The notes under the pieces: generated by a model
Databases searched by the model: none
What the model saw: the letters and a program-made list of their open reading frames with translations, nothing else
Told to the model about the DNA's origin: nothing
Made by a program: the position numbers and the translations under genes
Shown here: piece by piece, positions 25,365 through 33,853 of the stretch
Position numbering within the stretch: the stretch's first letter is position 1
Layout of the letters: each line of letters opens with the position of its first letter
Assembly (NCBI RefSeq): GCF_900129305.1
Contig: NZ_FQVB01000005.1
Coordinates: forward strand, 140,068 to 204,067
Source: Desulfacinum infernum DSM 9756
GTDB taxonomy: Bacteria > Desulfobacterota > Syntrophobacteria > Syntrophobacterales > DSM-9756
Direction of reading: 5' to 3'
Length of the DNA: 64,000 nt

Positions 25365-27803
25365 ATGGCAGTGCGTCGGTGTTTCCGATTCGTTTGGCTT
25401 GTCCTTCTTCTGATGGTTTCCGTCAGTGAGGCGAAGACCGTCGTCCATGATGTCCGCCTGGGGCTCCATCGCGGGTACACGCGGCTCGTCCTGGAATGCG
25501 AGGGCGAAAAACCCGCGAAGACCTACCGGGACGGGCACGAAAAATGGATCGTCTCCTTCAAGGATCTTCAGGATCGGACGCCCCATGGCAAGTGGGAACA
25601 GAGCACGCTGGGCGTGGTCAGGGGGGTTCGGACCCACGGGGGAGCCGACATGCCCCGGATCCAAGTGGTAGTGGCCGAAGCGGTACAGAAGGCGCGCATC
25701 TTCACCCTTCCCGGTACAGGGAGGCATGGGAACGGTTACCGCTTGGTCATGGATTTCTTTACCGAGAACGGCAAGACCCGCGTCCAACCTCAGACCCCGC
25801 CATCGGCGGAAGATCCCGGCGCGTCCCCCGCCCGCCCTCCGCAGGAATCAAGAGTGCGTTCGGATCCACAGGGCCCGGTGCCCCAAAAGCCCGGGGTCGG
25901 GCTCCATTCGCAACCGGGCGACGCCTTGGCCATGGAAGCCCAGCCCGAAGATTCCCCCCCGATGCAGGAGGAAACCGAACAGGCTTCCGGCATAAGGGCC
26001 GATCCCGACCGCTCCAGGAAGGTGTCGAAACCCATCGTCCGCAGATCCCCCTATGATGCGGCCAATGCGATCTTCGAGCTGCAAAGGCAAAGGGGGTTCT
26101 CCAGCGGAGAGGGGATTGAGCGCGTCATCTCATCTTACGAAAAGGCACTCAGGGTCGCTCCGGACGACCCGCAGAAACCCTTGGCTCTCTACCGGTTGGG
26201 ACTGTGTTACAGAAAGACGGGCAAGCCCCATAAGGCCAAGGAGGTTCTGCAGCAGCTGGTGGACGCCTTCGGCTCGGACCCCGTTGCGGCGAGGGCCTGG
26301 CTCCTGTTGGGCGAGCTGGCTCAGGACGAAGGGGACCATGTCAATGCCTTGGCGGCTTTCGATCGAGCAGCCCAAAGATCCAGCGGGGGGCCGGAATCCA
26401 CCGGGATTGCCTACCTTAAAGGGATCAGCCTTCTGGAAGCGGGCAACGCCCAAGAAGCCCGGTCCACTCTCCAACGGATCTTGGAGGAGAACACGGACTT
26501 TCATTTAAAGGCCCCCGAAATCTTTCGATACATGGGGGAAGCCGCCTTCGCGCTGAAGGAATTCCCGGAAAGTCGCCGGTGGCTCTTCCGATATCTGAAC
26601 GTGGCTCCATCCGTTCCAGACAAGGACCTGGTACTCGCCCGCCTTGCAGAAACCTATCTGCAAGAGGGCAACCGCGACATGGCGGACAAACTCTTCGCCC
26701 ACATCGAGGCCCATTACCCGGGGTCGGAGGGGGATCTCGTGGGCCGCATCCGCAAAGCCGAGTTTTACGAGAGCCAAGGTCCCGACATGCGCGAGGAGGC
26801 CCTGCTGATCTATCGGGATCTGGCCGCCCTGCCACTGCCGGAGCCGCTCGGGCACTTTGTTCAATTCAAACTGGCGTATGCCGATTGGCAGCAGGGGCGA
26901 TACCGCGAGAGTCTGGCCAAAATCGATTCCATCCTCCAGGAGTCGTCCGCATCCTCGGCATTTGACGAGTTTCGGGAGCTTCGCGAGAGGGTTGTTGTGG
27001 ACTGGGCACGACGGCTTCACGAACAAAAGGATTACAAGGGGGTGATCGAGCTTTACAATGCCGACCCCTTCCTTTTCCAGGAATCCACCGGAACGGACAT
27101 GCAGATCGTGGTCGCGGAGTCTTTCGAGGCGTTGCGATTCTTCCCCAACGCTCTAGCCCTCTACGAATCCCTCCTGGAAAAGAAACCGGAAGATCGTTGG
27201 CGTCTGCACGTGGCGCGATGCGCCTTCGAGATGGGGGAACTGGATAAGGCTTGGCGGGCGGCTGAGGCCATCAAGGGTGCATCCTACGCTCGGGAAAAGG
27301 AAGAGATCCTGGGAAGAATCTGCGCCACACGCAGAGACTACCCGGGCGTTTTGGAGCATATCGGGCGGATCGTGGCGGAGAGCGGCGAGGCCGATCCTGT
27401 GGACCCGGAGCTCCTCGGCCTCTATGCGGAGGCCTGGCACCGCACGGGCCAACACGAAAAGGCTCTGGTGTGGTGCCGGAAGGCCTTGGGCGCCCTTCCC
27501 AAGGGACGACCCCATCTTTTTGTCTCCCTGAGCATCCTGGCCAGCCGGTGTCACCTGAACCTGGGCCGGACAGACAAGGCCCTGGAACTGCTTGAACAGG
27601 CGATCCCCCAGGTGGATTCCGAGGATTTGAGAAATCAGCTGACCTATCAGATCGGCATGCTCTTTCTGGAAACAGGCAAGGAGGACAGTGCAGAAAAGAC
27701 CTTTTCCGAGCTCCTCACGTCCCCCAAAGAGTTCTGGAAAATGGCGGCAAGACAGCAGTTGGACTACTTGAAGATCAAGAAGCAGAATTCGGAGATCTTC
27801 TGA
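25365..27803 (+). CDS. Secreted TPR-repeat protein in flagellar locus, possible PflA-like motor accessory
   Basis: An 812-residue protein with an N-terminal signal peptide (cleavage expected after VSEA near residue 23), an AMIN-like beta-rich segment (about 25-125: VHDVRLGLHRGYTRLVLECEG), a low-complexity proline/glutamine-rich linker (about 130-220) and a long helical solenoid of TPR-type repeats to the end (for example ALYRLGLCYRKTGKPHKAKEVL). It should act in the periplasm. It lies behind a sigma-54 promoter and 43 bp before the FlrC-like gene. PflA of Campylobacter, a periplasmic flagellar-motor scaffold, has a similar size and beta-then-TPR layout; the parallel is architectural and homology is not shown. 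TTG 25350 is an alternative start. Confidence 0.8.
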   Translation: MAVRRCFRFVWLVLLLMVSVSEAKTVVHDVRLGLHRGYTRLVLECEGEKPAKTYRDGHEKWIVSFKDLQDRTPHGKWEQSTLGVVRGVRTHGGADMPRIQVVVAEAVQKARIFTLPGTGRHGNGYRLVMDFFTENGKTRVQPQTPPSAEDPGASPARPPQESRVRSDPQGPVPQKPGVGLHSQPGDALAMEAQPEDSPPMQEETEQASGIRADPDRSRKVSKPIVRRSPYDAANAIFELQRQRGFSSGEGIERVISSYEKALRVAPDDPQKPLALYRLGLCYRKTGKPHKAKEVLQQLVDAFGSDPVAARAWLLLGELAQDEGDHVNALAAFDRAAQRSSGGPESTGIAYLKGISLLEAGNAQEARSTLQRILEENTDFHLKAPEIFRYMGEAAFALKEFPESRRWLFRYLNVAPSVPDKDLVLARLAETYLQEGNRDMADKLFAHIEAHYPGSEGDLVGRIRKAEFYESQGPDMREEALLIYRDLAALPLPEPLGHFVQFKLAYADWQQGRYRESLAKIDSILQESSASSAFDEFRELRERVVVDWARRLHEQKDYKGVIELYNADPFLFQESTGTDMQIVVAESFEALRFFPNALALYESLLEKKPEDRWRLHVARCAFEMGELDKAWRAAEAIKGASYAREKEEILGRICATRRDYPGVLEHIGRIVAESGEADPVDPELLGLYAEAWHRTGQHEKALVWCRKALGALPKGRPHLFVSLSILASRCHLNLGRTDKALELLEQAIPQVDSEDLRNQLTYQIGMLFLETGKEDSAEKTFSELLTSPKEFWKMAARQQLDYLKIKKQNSEIF

Positions 27804-27846
27804 GACTCTCGCCACCCGGTGAGCCCATGAGGAAGCGGCGTTGCCC

Positions 27847-29181
27847 ATGCGAATCCTAGTCATCGAGCCGGACCCGAAAGAAGCTCAGATCCTTCAGCAC
27901 ATTCTCTCGGACCTGGGACACCAGTGCGCCACCACCTCCCGATACGACGGCGCCTGGGACCTGGTCGAACGCTTTCGACCCGGTGCGGCTCTTGTGGCTC
28001 TCGACGGGGACAGTTCCCCCCTGGTCCAGTTCCTCAGGAAGACCCAGGGCCTGGAAGAGCCCCTTCCCGTCATCGTCGTAACGCGGGCCCCGAACCTGGA
28101 AGACGCGGTGGAGATGATGAAGCATGGGGCCCATGATTTCTGGGTTCACCCAATCACGCGGGAACGGCTGGAAAAAGCGCTGGGATGGCTGGAAGGCCGA
28201 GACCGGTCTTCCGGCTCACCCGATCCCATCGCTCAACCGTCAAGAGTGATCATCACCCAAAATCCCACCATGATCCGGCTGAAGGCCATGGCCGCCAAAG
28301 TAGCGGCCAGCCGGGCCACCGTCTTCATCCAGGGGGAAAGCGGAACCGGCAAGGAACTCTTTGCCAACTACATCCACACGCACAGTCGACGGTCCGGCGC
28401 CCCCTTTCTCGCCGTCAATTGTGCGGCCCTGCCGGAAAACCTCCTGGAGAGCGAGCTGTTCGGCTACGAGAAGGGAGCCTTCACCGGAGCCAACCGCCTT
28501 CGCAAAGGCAAATTCGAGCTGGCCGACAAGGGCACCCTCCTGCTCGACGAAGTCACGGAAATCCCCATCCACCTGCAAGCGAAGCTCCTGAGAGTACTCC
28601 AGGAAGGCGAAGTGGACCGGCTTGGGGGGCGGCTGCCCGTCCCCGTGGATGTCCGCGTCATCGCCACCACCAACCTCAACGTGGCGGAAGCCGTAAAGGA
28701 AAATCGCTTCCGAAAGGACCTGTACTACCGCCTCAATGTGATACCGCTCAGAATACCGCCCCTGCGCGAAAGAAGGGACGACCTGCCCCTTCTGGTGGTC
28801 CACTTCCTGAAAAAGTTCAGGGAATTACACGGAACCAGGACCACGGAGGTCGCGCCGGAAGCCCTTAGAAAAATGGAAGCCTACCCTTGGCCAGGCAACG
28901 TGCGCGAACTGGAAAACGTCGTCCAGAGGGCGGTCCTGATCCATGACGAGAAGATTTTGCAGCCCCAACACATCGACTTCGATCCCGTGGAAGACCTGGA
29001 TGCGCCCCAGGACCTTCCGCTCATGAGCATCGGTGAAATGGAGCGCCGCATGATCCACAAGGCCCTGGAAACCACCGAAGGCAATCGGACCCGGGCCGCA
29101 GAACTCCTCGGGATCAGCGTGCGAACCCTCCGAAACAAACTGAACGATTACAAACAGCTCTCCGGCGATAGCGCAGCCTAA
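27847..29181 (+). CDS. FlrC/FleR-like sigma-54 activator with atypical receiver domain
   Basis: A 444-residue regulator with receiver, AAA+ and Fis-type HTH (NRTRAAELLGISVRTLRNKLND). The AAA+ core is canonical ([32 protein letters not shown]). The receiver is unusual: the acidic patch is E7-P8-D9, an aspartate (D53 in VALDGD) remains near the phospho-acceptor position, but the conserved lysine of the K-P motif is replaced (WVHPITRE). Phosphorylation control may therefore be weak or absent. Its position directly before flgB fits the flagellar class III activator role of FlrC. ATG 27847 is chosen over TTG 27841. Confidence 0.9.
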   Translation: MRILVIEPDPKEAQILQHILSDLGHQCATTSRYDGAWDLVERFRPGAALVALDGDSSPLVQFLRKTQGLEEPLPVIVVTRAPNLEDAVEMMKHGAHDFWVHPITRERLEKALGWLEGRDRSSGSPDPIAQPSRVIITQNPTMIRLKAMAAKVAASRATVFIQGESGTGKELFANYIHTHSRRSGAPFLAVNCAALPENLLESELFGYEKGAFTGANRLRKGKFELADKGTLLLDEVTEIPIHLQAKLLRVLQEGEVDRLGGRLPVPVDVRVIATTNLNVAEAVKENRFRKDLYYRLNVIPLRIPPLRERRDDLPLLVVHFLKKFRELHGTRTTEVAPEALRKMEAYPWPGNVRELENVVQRAVLIHDEKILQPQHIDFDPVEDLDAPQDLPLMSIGEMERRMIHKALETTEGNRTRAAELLGISVRTLRNKLNDYKQLSGDSAA

Positions 29182-29190
29182 CCCCAAAGA

Positions 29191-29240
29191 GTCATGGTAG
29201 TGACATCCGCCCGGGGGGCCTCTCTGTCAATTTCATGACA
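29191..29240 (+). promoter_or_regulatory. Paired inverted repeats GTCA-N6-TGAC upstream of flgB (candidate activator sites)
   Basis: Two inverted repeats with the same half-sites and 6-bp spacer lie at 29191-29204 (GTCATGGTAGTGAC) and 29225-29240 (TGTCAATTTCATGACA), centres 35 bp apart, roughly 50-100 bp upstream of the sigma-54 promoter. That is the usual place for the enhancer sites of an NtrC-family activator. The candidate binder is the protein encoded just upstream. Confidence 0.5.
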
Positions 29241-29290
29241 CCCTCCCCCTTGGACCCCGCCCTCCTCTTGCATTCGACCACCCTTCCGCA

Positions 29291-29306
29291 TGGTATGGAC
29301 TTTGCT
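29291..29306 (+). promoter_or_regulatory. Sigma-54 promoter of the flgB operon
   Basis: TGGTATGGACTTTGCT matches the consensus with GG and GC 10 bp apart. It ends about 60 bp before the flgB ATG and rules out the longer open frame that would begin at 29290, inside the promoter. Confidence 0.78.
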
Positions 29307-29367
29307 TCTTCGTCAGGACGGCAATCTTGGAAATCTTGGATATGGATCCCTTGTGGAGGAGCCGACC

Positions 29368-29754
29368 ATGGGTCACGGGAACGCCATTGACAGGACGGTC
29401 GCCCTGATGCAGGACCGTCTGAACCTGAACACCTTGAATCACAAGGTCATTTCCAGCAACCTGGCCAACATCAACACCCCCCGTTATGTGGCCAGGCACC
29501 TTTCCTTCGAGCAAACCCTGAGGGAGACCCTGGAAGAGGACGTCCTGCACCTGGTCCGAACCCGGGGCGAACATATGGACCCTGCGGATGTGGAAGAGGC
29601 CCTACGCGAACCGCAGTTGGTGGAAACGGGGCCGGTGGACCTGGATAGCGAGATGGCGCGCCTTGCCCAGAACAGCGTGGAGTACCAGTTCATCGTGACC
29701 ATGCTCAACAAGAAATTCACCTTGATCAAGGCGGTATTGGAAGGAGGACGCTAA
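29368..29754 (+). CDS. flgB: Flagellar basal-body rod protein FlgB
   Basis: FlgB, 128 residues, is a proximal-rod subunit. The rod/hook N-terminal motif VISSNLANINTPRY is present, and the C-terminal helix (NSVEYQFIVTMLNKKFTLIKAVL) is typical. The ATG is preceded by GTGGAGGA. Its TAA overlaps the ATG of flgC (TAATG). Confidence 0.95.
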   Translation: MGHGNAIDRTVALMQDRLNLNTLNHKVISSNLANINTPRYVARHLSFEQTLRETLEEDVLHLVRTRGEHMDPADVEEALREPQLVETGPVDLDSEMARLAQNSVEYQFIVTMLNKKFTLIKAVLEGGR

Positions 29755-30191
29755 TGGATTTCCAGAGCGCCATGCACATCAGCGCCTCGGGGCTGAAGGC
29801 CAACAGGGTCTGGATCAACGTGGTTTCCGCCAACCTGGCCAACATCAATACCACCCGAACGGCTGAAGGAACCCCCTACAAGCGGCGAACGCTCATCCTG
29901 GAAGCGACCCCCGAACAGGCCGATTTCCAGGCCGTTTTCAACGAGGCCCTGGAAGGCCAACTGGAGAGGGTGGAAGTGAGCGAGATCGTACCCGACGGCA
30001 GGGATTTCAGGATGGTCTACAATCCCGGCCACCCGGATGCCGATGAGGAAGGCATGGTGCTCATGCCCAACATCAATCCTGTGGAGGAGATGGCCAACAT
30101 GATGAACGCCGCGCGCTCTTACGAAGCCAATCTGGCGGCCTTGAACACCGCACGGCAGCTCGCCCTGAAGGCCCTGGAGCTGGGCCGTTAA
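29754..30191 (+). CDS. flgC: Flagellar basal-body rod protein FlgC
   Basis: FlgC, 145 residues, is the second proximal rod protein. It has the N-terminal motif VVSANLANINTTR and the C-terminal rod motif NPVEEMANMMNAARSYEANLAALNTAR. Length is normal. Translationally coupled to flgB; fliE follows after 22 bp. Confidence 0.95.
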   Translation: MDFQSAMHISASGLKANRVWINVVSANLANINTTRTAEGTPYKRRTLILEATPEQADFQAVFNEALEGQLERVEVSEIVPDGRDFRMVYNPGHPDADEEGMVLMPNINPVEEMANMMNAARSYEANLAALNTARQLALKALELGR

Positions 30192-30213
30192 CCCATCTTA
30201 GGAGATGGTTCCC

Positions 30214-30510
30214 ATGAAGATCACGGAATCCTGGAATGCCCGCCCTGTTTCGGACATGGCCCTGCGCGGCAATGAAGCGCGGCGGCAAGGCGGTTCTTTT
30301 TCCACGGAGCTGAAGGAGACCCTACAGGGAGTCAATCATCTGCAGAACCGCGCAGAAGAAGCCATGGTGGAAGGAGCGGTTCGGGGCGCTGAAAACATTC
30401 ACGAAACGATGATCAAACTGCATGAGGCGGAAATAAGCTTGAAACTCCTGGTCAAGACCCGGGACAAGGCACTGGAGGCCTATCAAGAGATCATGCGGAT
30501 GCAGTTCTAA
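30214..30510 (+). CDS. fliE: Flagellar hook-basal body complex protein FliE
   Basis: FliE, 98 residues, joins the MS ring to the rod. The C-terminal half is diagnostic (NIHETMIKLHEAEISLKLLVKTRDKALEAYQEIMRMQF). TAGGAGA 9 bases upstream supports ATG 30214 instead of ATG 30205, which lies within or directly against that site. Confidence 0.93.
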   Translation: MKITESWNARPVSDMALRGNEARRQGGSFSTELKETLQGVNHLQNRAEEAMVEGAVRGAENIHETMIKLHEAEISLKLLVKTRDKALEAYQEIMRMQF

Positions 30511-30540
30511 GACACGCGTGGGTAAGGAGTGAGCCGGGGC

Positions 30541-32130
30541 ATGGAGAAGCTGCGCGCCTTTTTTTCCCGATTGAAGAGCTCTTTTTTGGATCTTCCCGGA
30601 CCCCAGAAGATTCTGACTCTCGGTTCGGTCCTTCTCCTGGTGGGGAGCCTGGCGTACCTGGCCGTCACCTTCAACCAGGTGGAATACGCTCCACTTTATT
30701 CGGAGCTTTCCGAAGCGGATCTGGCCTCCGTCGTGGAGGTGCTCAAAGAGAAAAAGGTTCCTTACAAGCTGACCGGAACTCAGGCCGTGGCCGTTCCCAA
30801 AGACAAAATCTACGAAACACGGCTCGCGCTGGCGGCCGAAGGTCTGCCCCGGGGAAGCGGTGTGGGCTTTGAGATCTTCGATCAGCAAAGGCTGGGAAGC
30901 ACGGAATTCGTGCAGCGAATCAATTACCAGCGAGCCCTTCAGGGGGAGCTGGCACGCACCATCAACCAAATGACGGAAGTCCAGGAAAGCCGGGTTCACC
31001 TGGTCTTGCCTGAAGACGCCCTCTTCGCCGAGGACCAGAAACCTCCCCGCGCCGCGGTGTTTCTCAAGCTGCGCCCCGGCGCCCAACTCGGCCAGCGCCA
31101 GCTGCAGGCCATCGCGAACCTGGTGGCCAGCGCCGTGGAAGGCCTGGAGACCGATAACGTGACCATCATGAGCACGGACGGAAAGGTCTTCTACAAGAAG
31201 GACCGAAGCGAATCCCCCCTGGAGATGAGCGCCCATCAGCTGGAAGTGAAGCATCGGGTGGAGGAAGATCTTCGCAACAAGGTCCAGAACATGCTGGCCC
31301 GCGTGGTGGGAGCCGACAAGGTGGTGGCCCAGGTTTCCGTGGACCTGGACTTCAGCCGGGTGGAAATCGCCGAAGACATCTACGACCCGGACAGCGCCGT
31401 CGTGAGAAGCCAGCAAAGGAGCCTGGAGACCTCCCAGGGCAAGGAGCTCACGCCGCGGGGAAACCCGGACGCCCCCATCAACATCGAAAGCCGCCTGCTC
31501 GAAAACCAGCCGGGCGCGGAACAAAAAACCTTCAACAGGCAAAAAGAGACGGTCAATTACGAGATCAACCGCATCAACCGACAGATCGTACGCTCTCCGG
31601 GAACCGTTCGGAAAGTGTCGGTGGCCGTGGTGGTGGACGGCCCCTACCGGACGGAAACCTCCGCCGACGGAAACCCGGAAAGGGTCTTCGTGGGCAGAAG
31701 TCCCCAGGAGCTCAAGACCCTGGAAGACCTGGTCAAGAAGGCGGTGGGATTTGACGAGGGCCGCGGAGACCAGGTCTCCATCACCAATGTTGCCTTCGCC
31801 TCCGACCCGCTCCAAGGATTGGACTCGCCCGTCCCGGAAAACAAGTACCTCGCCCTGCTTCGCCAGCACCAGAAGATCCTTTTCAATCTGCTCCTGCTCT
31901 TGCTGGTGTTCTTGTTCGTGGTGCGCCCCTTTATGAAGCGATTCCAGCAAATCGGCGATGGCGAACCCGCCCGGGGAGGCCGCCACCCTGCTCTACCCGG
32001 AGGGGAGGAGGAGGACCTGCTGGAAGCTCCCAAGGAATTGCCCTTGCGGGAACAGGTGATGGATCTGGTGTTCGAGAACCCGACCCAGGCGGCCCAGGTG
32101 ATTCGAGCCTGGATCAAGGAGGACGCATAA
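30541..32130 (+). CDS. fliF: Flagellar MS-ring protein FliF
   Basis: FliF, 529 residues, forms the MS ring in the cytoplasmic membrane. It has an N-terminal membrane helix (about residues 23-43), the YscJ/FliF ring-building domains (YAPLYSELSEADLASVVEVL; FEIFDQQRLGSTEFVQRINYQRALQGELARTI), a variable periplasmic part, a second membrane helix near 445-465 and the short cytoplasmic tail that binds FliG. TAAGGAG lies 11 bases before ATG 30541; an in-frame GTG at 30529 overlaps it. Confidence 0.95.
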   Translation: MEKLRAFFSRLKSSFLDLPGPQKILTLGSVLLLVGSLAYLAVTFNQVEYAPLYSELSEADLASVVEVLKEKKVPYKLTGTQAVAVPKDKIYETRLALAAEGLPRGSGVGFEIFDQQRLGSTEFVQRINYQRALQGELARTINQMTEVQESRVHLVLPEDALFAEDQKPPRAAVFLKLRPGAQLGQRQLQAIANLVASAVEGLETDNVTIMSTDGKVFYKKDRSESPLEMSAHQLEVKHRVEEDLRNKVQNMLARVVGADKVVAQVSVDLDFSRVEIAEDIYDPDSAVVRSQQRSLETSQGKELTPRGNPDAPINIESRLLENQPGAEQKTFNRQKETVNYEINRINRQIVRSPGTVRKVSVAVVVDGPYRTETSADGNPERVFVGRSPQELKTLEDLVKKAVGFDEGRGDQVSITNVAFASDPLQGLDSPVPENKYLALLRQHQKILFNLLLLLLVFLFVVRPFMKRFQQIGDGEPARGGRHPALPGGEEEDLLEAPKELPLREQVMDLVFENPTQAAQVIRAWIKEDA

Positions 32131-32133
32131 ACG

Positions 32134-33135
32134 ATGGCGAAGTTGTCCGGACTGCAGAAGGCCGCCGTAGTGCTTTTGGCGTTGGGGGAACAGGCTTCCG
32201 CCCAGATCCTCAAGGATCTGAGCCCCGCGGAAATCAAGAAACTGGGCTCCCAGATCGCGCGTCTGGAAAAGGTTGAGAAACCCACCACCGACGAGGTTCT
32301 CAAGGAATTCCTCGTGTGCATGAAAGAGGACCAAGGCGTCCACATACCCGGCAACCTGTTCCTGAAAAAGCTACTGCCGGCGGTTCTCAGCCCGGACGAG
32401 GCCCAATCGGTCATGACCACCATCGAGGAGGAAAACCAAAAGGTCCCCTTCAAGAACTTGCAGGACGTGGACCCGCGGGTTCTTGCCAATTTCATTAAGA
32501 ACGAGCATCCCCAGACCATTGCCATCATCCTGGTTCACCTGGACCACGAAAAAGGCAGCGAGGTTCTGGGACTCCTTCCGGAAAACCTCCAGTTCGAGGT
32601 GGCCAACCGGATCGCCACCCTGGAGACGGTGCCGCCGGACCTCCTGCGGGAAGTGGACGAGGTTCTCGAAAAGGAACTGCTCTCCGTATCGGATCAGGGC
32701 TATAAGATCGTCGGAGGGGTGCAGGCGGTAGCCGAACTGCTCAACCGATGCGACCGCCGCACCAGCGACAACATCCTGCAGGCACTGGAAGACCACGATG
32801 CCGAACTTGCGGATAACGTGCGTAATCTCATGTTCGTTTTCGACGACCTGGTGAATGTGAACGACCAGGGCATCCGGGAGCTGCTCAAGGAAATCACCAA
32901 CGAGGACCTCACCCTGGCCCTCAAGACGGCCTCGGAAGAAGTCAAGCAGAAGATTCTGAAGAATCTGTCCCAGCGCGCCGCCCAGATGCTTCTGGAAGAC
33001 ATGGAGGTCATGGGGCCGGTGCGGCTGAGCGACGTGGAAGCCGCCCAGCGCAACGTGCTCAATGTGGCCCGCAAGCTGGAGAAGGAAGGACGACTGATGC
33101 TGGCCAGAGGAGACGGCGGCGATGCCCTCGTCTAA
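32134..33135 (+). CDS. fliG: Flagellar motor switch protein FliG
   Basis: FliG, 333 residues, is the rotor protein that meets the stator. All three domains are present: N-terminal (KAAVVLLALGEQASAQILKDLSP), middle with HPQTIAIILVHLD, and the C-terminal torque helix region (MFVFDDLVNVNDQGIRELLKEI) with the charged residues that contact MotA. Its end overlaps fliH by 14 bp. Confidence 0.96.
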   Translation: MAKLSGLQKAAVVLLALGEQASAQILKDLSPAEIKKLGSQIARLEKVEKPTTDEVLKEFLVCMKEDQGVHIPGNLFLKKLLPAVLSPDEAQSVMTTIEEENQKVPFKNLQDVDPRVLANFIKNEHPQTIAIILVHLDHEKGSEVLGLLPENLQFEVANRIATLETVPPDLLREVDEVLEKELLSVSDQGYKIVGGVQAVAELLNRCDRRTSDNILQALEDHDAELADNVRNLMFVFDDLVNVNDQGIRELLKEITNEDLTLALKTASEEVKQKILKNLSQRAAQMLLEDMEVMGPVRLSDVEAAQRNVLNVARKLEKEGRLMLARGDGGDALV

Positions 33136-33853
33136 GGTCGTCAAAGGGGCCCGTCAAGAGACCTGGGCCAAGTTCGCCTTTCAGGAGATCGGCTCTGAAG
33201 ACGAATCGGGAGGGATTCCCGCTCACTCGCAAGCCGGGGCCGCCCCGACGGATGTGGATCCCCTGGAGGATTTGGAGGAAACCATCCGGCGCCAGCTCCT
33301 GGAAGCGGAGCGCCGGGCCCAGGAGATCGAACGGGACGCCTACCAAAAGGGCTACGAGCAGGGCCGAAAGGACGGCTTCGACTTCGGCGCCAAGAGCATG
33401 CGTGTGATTCAGGAGCAGATGGAGACGCTGCTTGGCCACATGGAAGGCCTCCCGTCCCAGATCCTCCAGGACTACCGGGAATGGCTCATCCGAGCCAGCC
33501 TGTCCCTGGCGAAGGTCATCGTGCGCCGTGAGGTGCGTGCGGACGCCGCCATCCTGGCCGCCCTGGTGGATGAGTGCATGGAGAGCATGGACCGTTCGCA
33601 CGAAATCACCCTCGTGCTCCACCCGAAGGACAAGGCACTCTTGGAAAAACATGGCGTTCTGGCCAGGTGGGCAGGGGCGCAGGAAGCCGCGGACGGAGTC
33701 CTGCACATCCGCACCGACTCCGAAATGGAACGGGGCGGATGTCGGCTGATCAGCGCGATCCAGGAGATCGATGCGACCCTGGAGACCCGTTGGAAGGATC
33801 TGGAAGCGCGCCTCACCAGCGATTCGCACGCCGAGGCTCCCCATGAAGCGTGA
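33122..33853 (+). CDS. fliH: Flagellar assembly protein FliH
   Basis: FliH, 243 residues, is the peripheral stalk that regulates the FliI ATPase of the export apparatus. A central charged helix with the glycine-rich repeat pattern (EIERDAYQKGYEQGRKDGFDFG) and the C-terminal FliH domain (SLAKVIVRREVRADAAILAALVDE) are visible. The N terminus is variable as in the family. Overlaps with fliG (14 bp) and fliI (11 bp) indicate coupled translation. Confidence 0.9.
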   Translation: MPSSKVVKGARQETWAKFAFQEIGSEDESGGIPAHSQAGAAPTDVDPLEDLEETIRRQLLEAERRAQEIERDAYQKGYEQGRKDGFDFGAKSMRVIQEQMETLLGHMEGLPSQILQDYREWLIRASLSLAKVIVRREVRADAAILAALVDECMESMDRSHEITLVLHPKDKALLEKHGVLARWAGAQEAADGVLHIRTDSEMERGGCRLISAIQEIDATLETRWKDLEARLTSDSHAEAPHEA

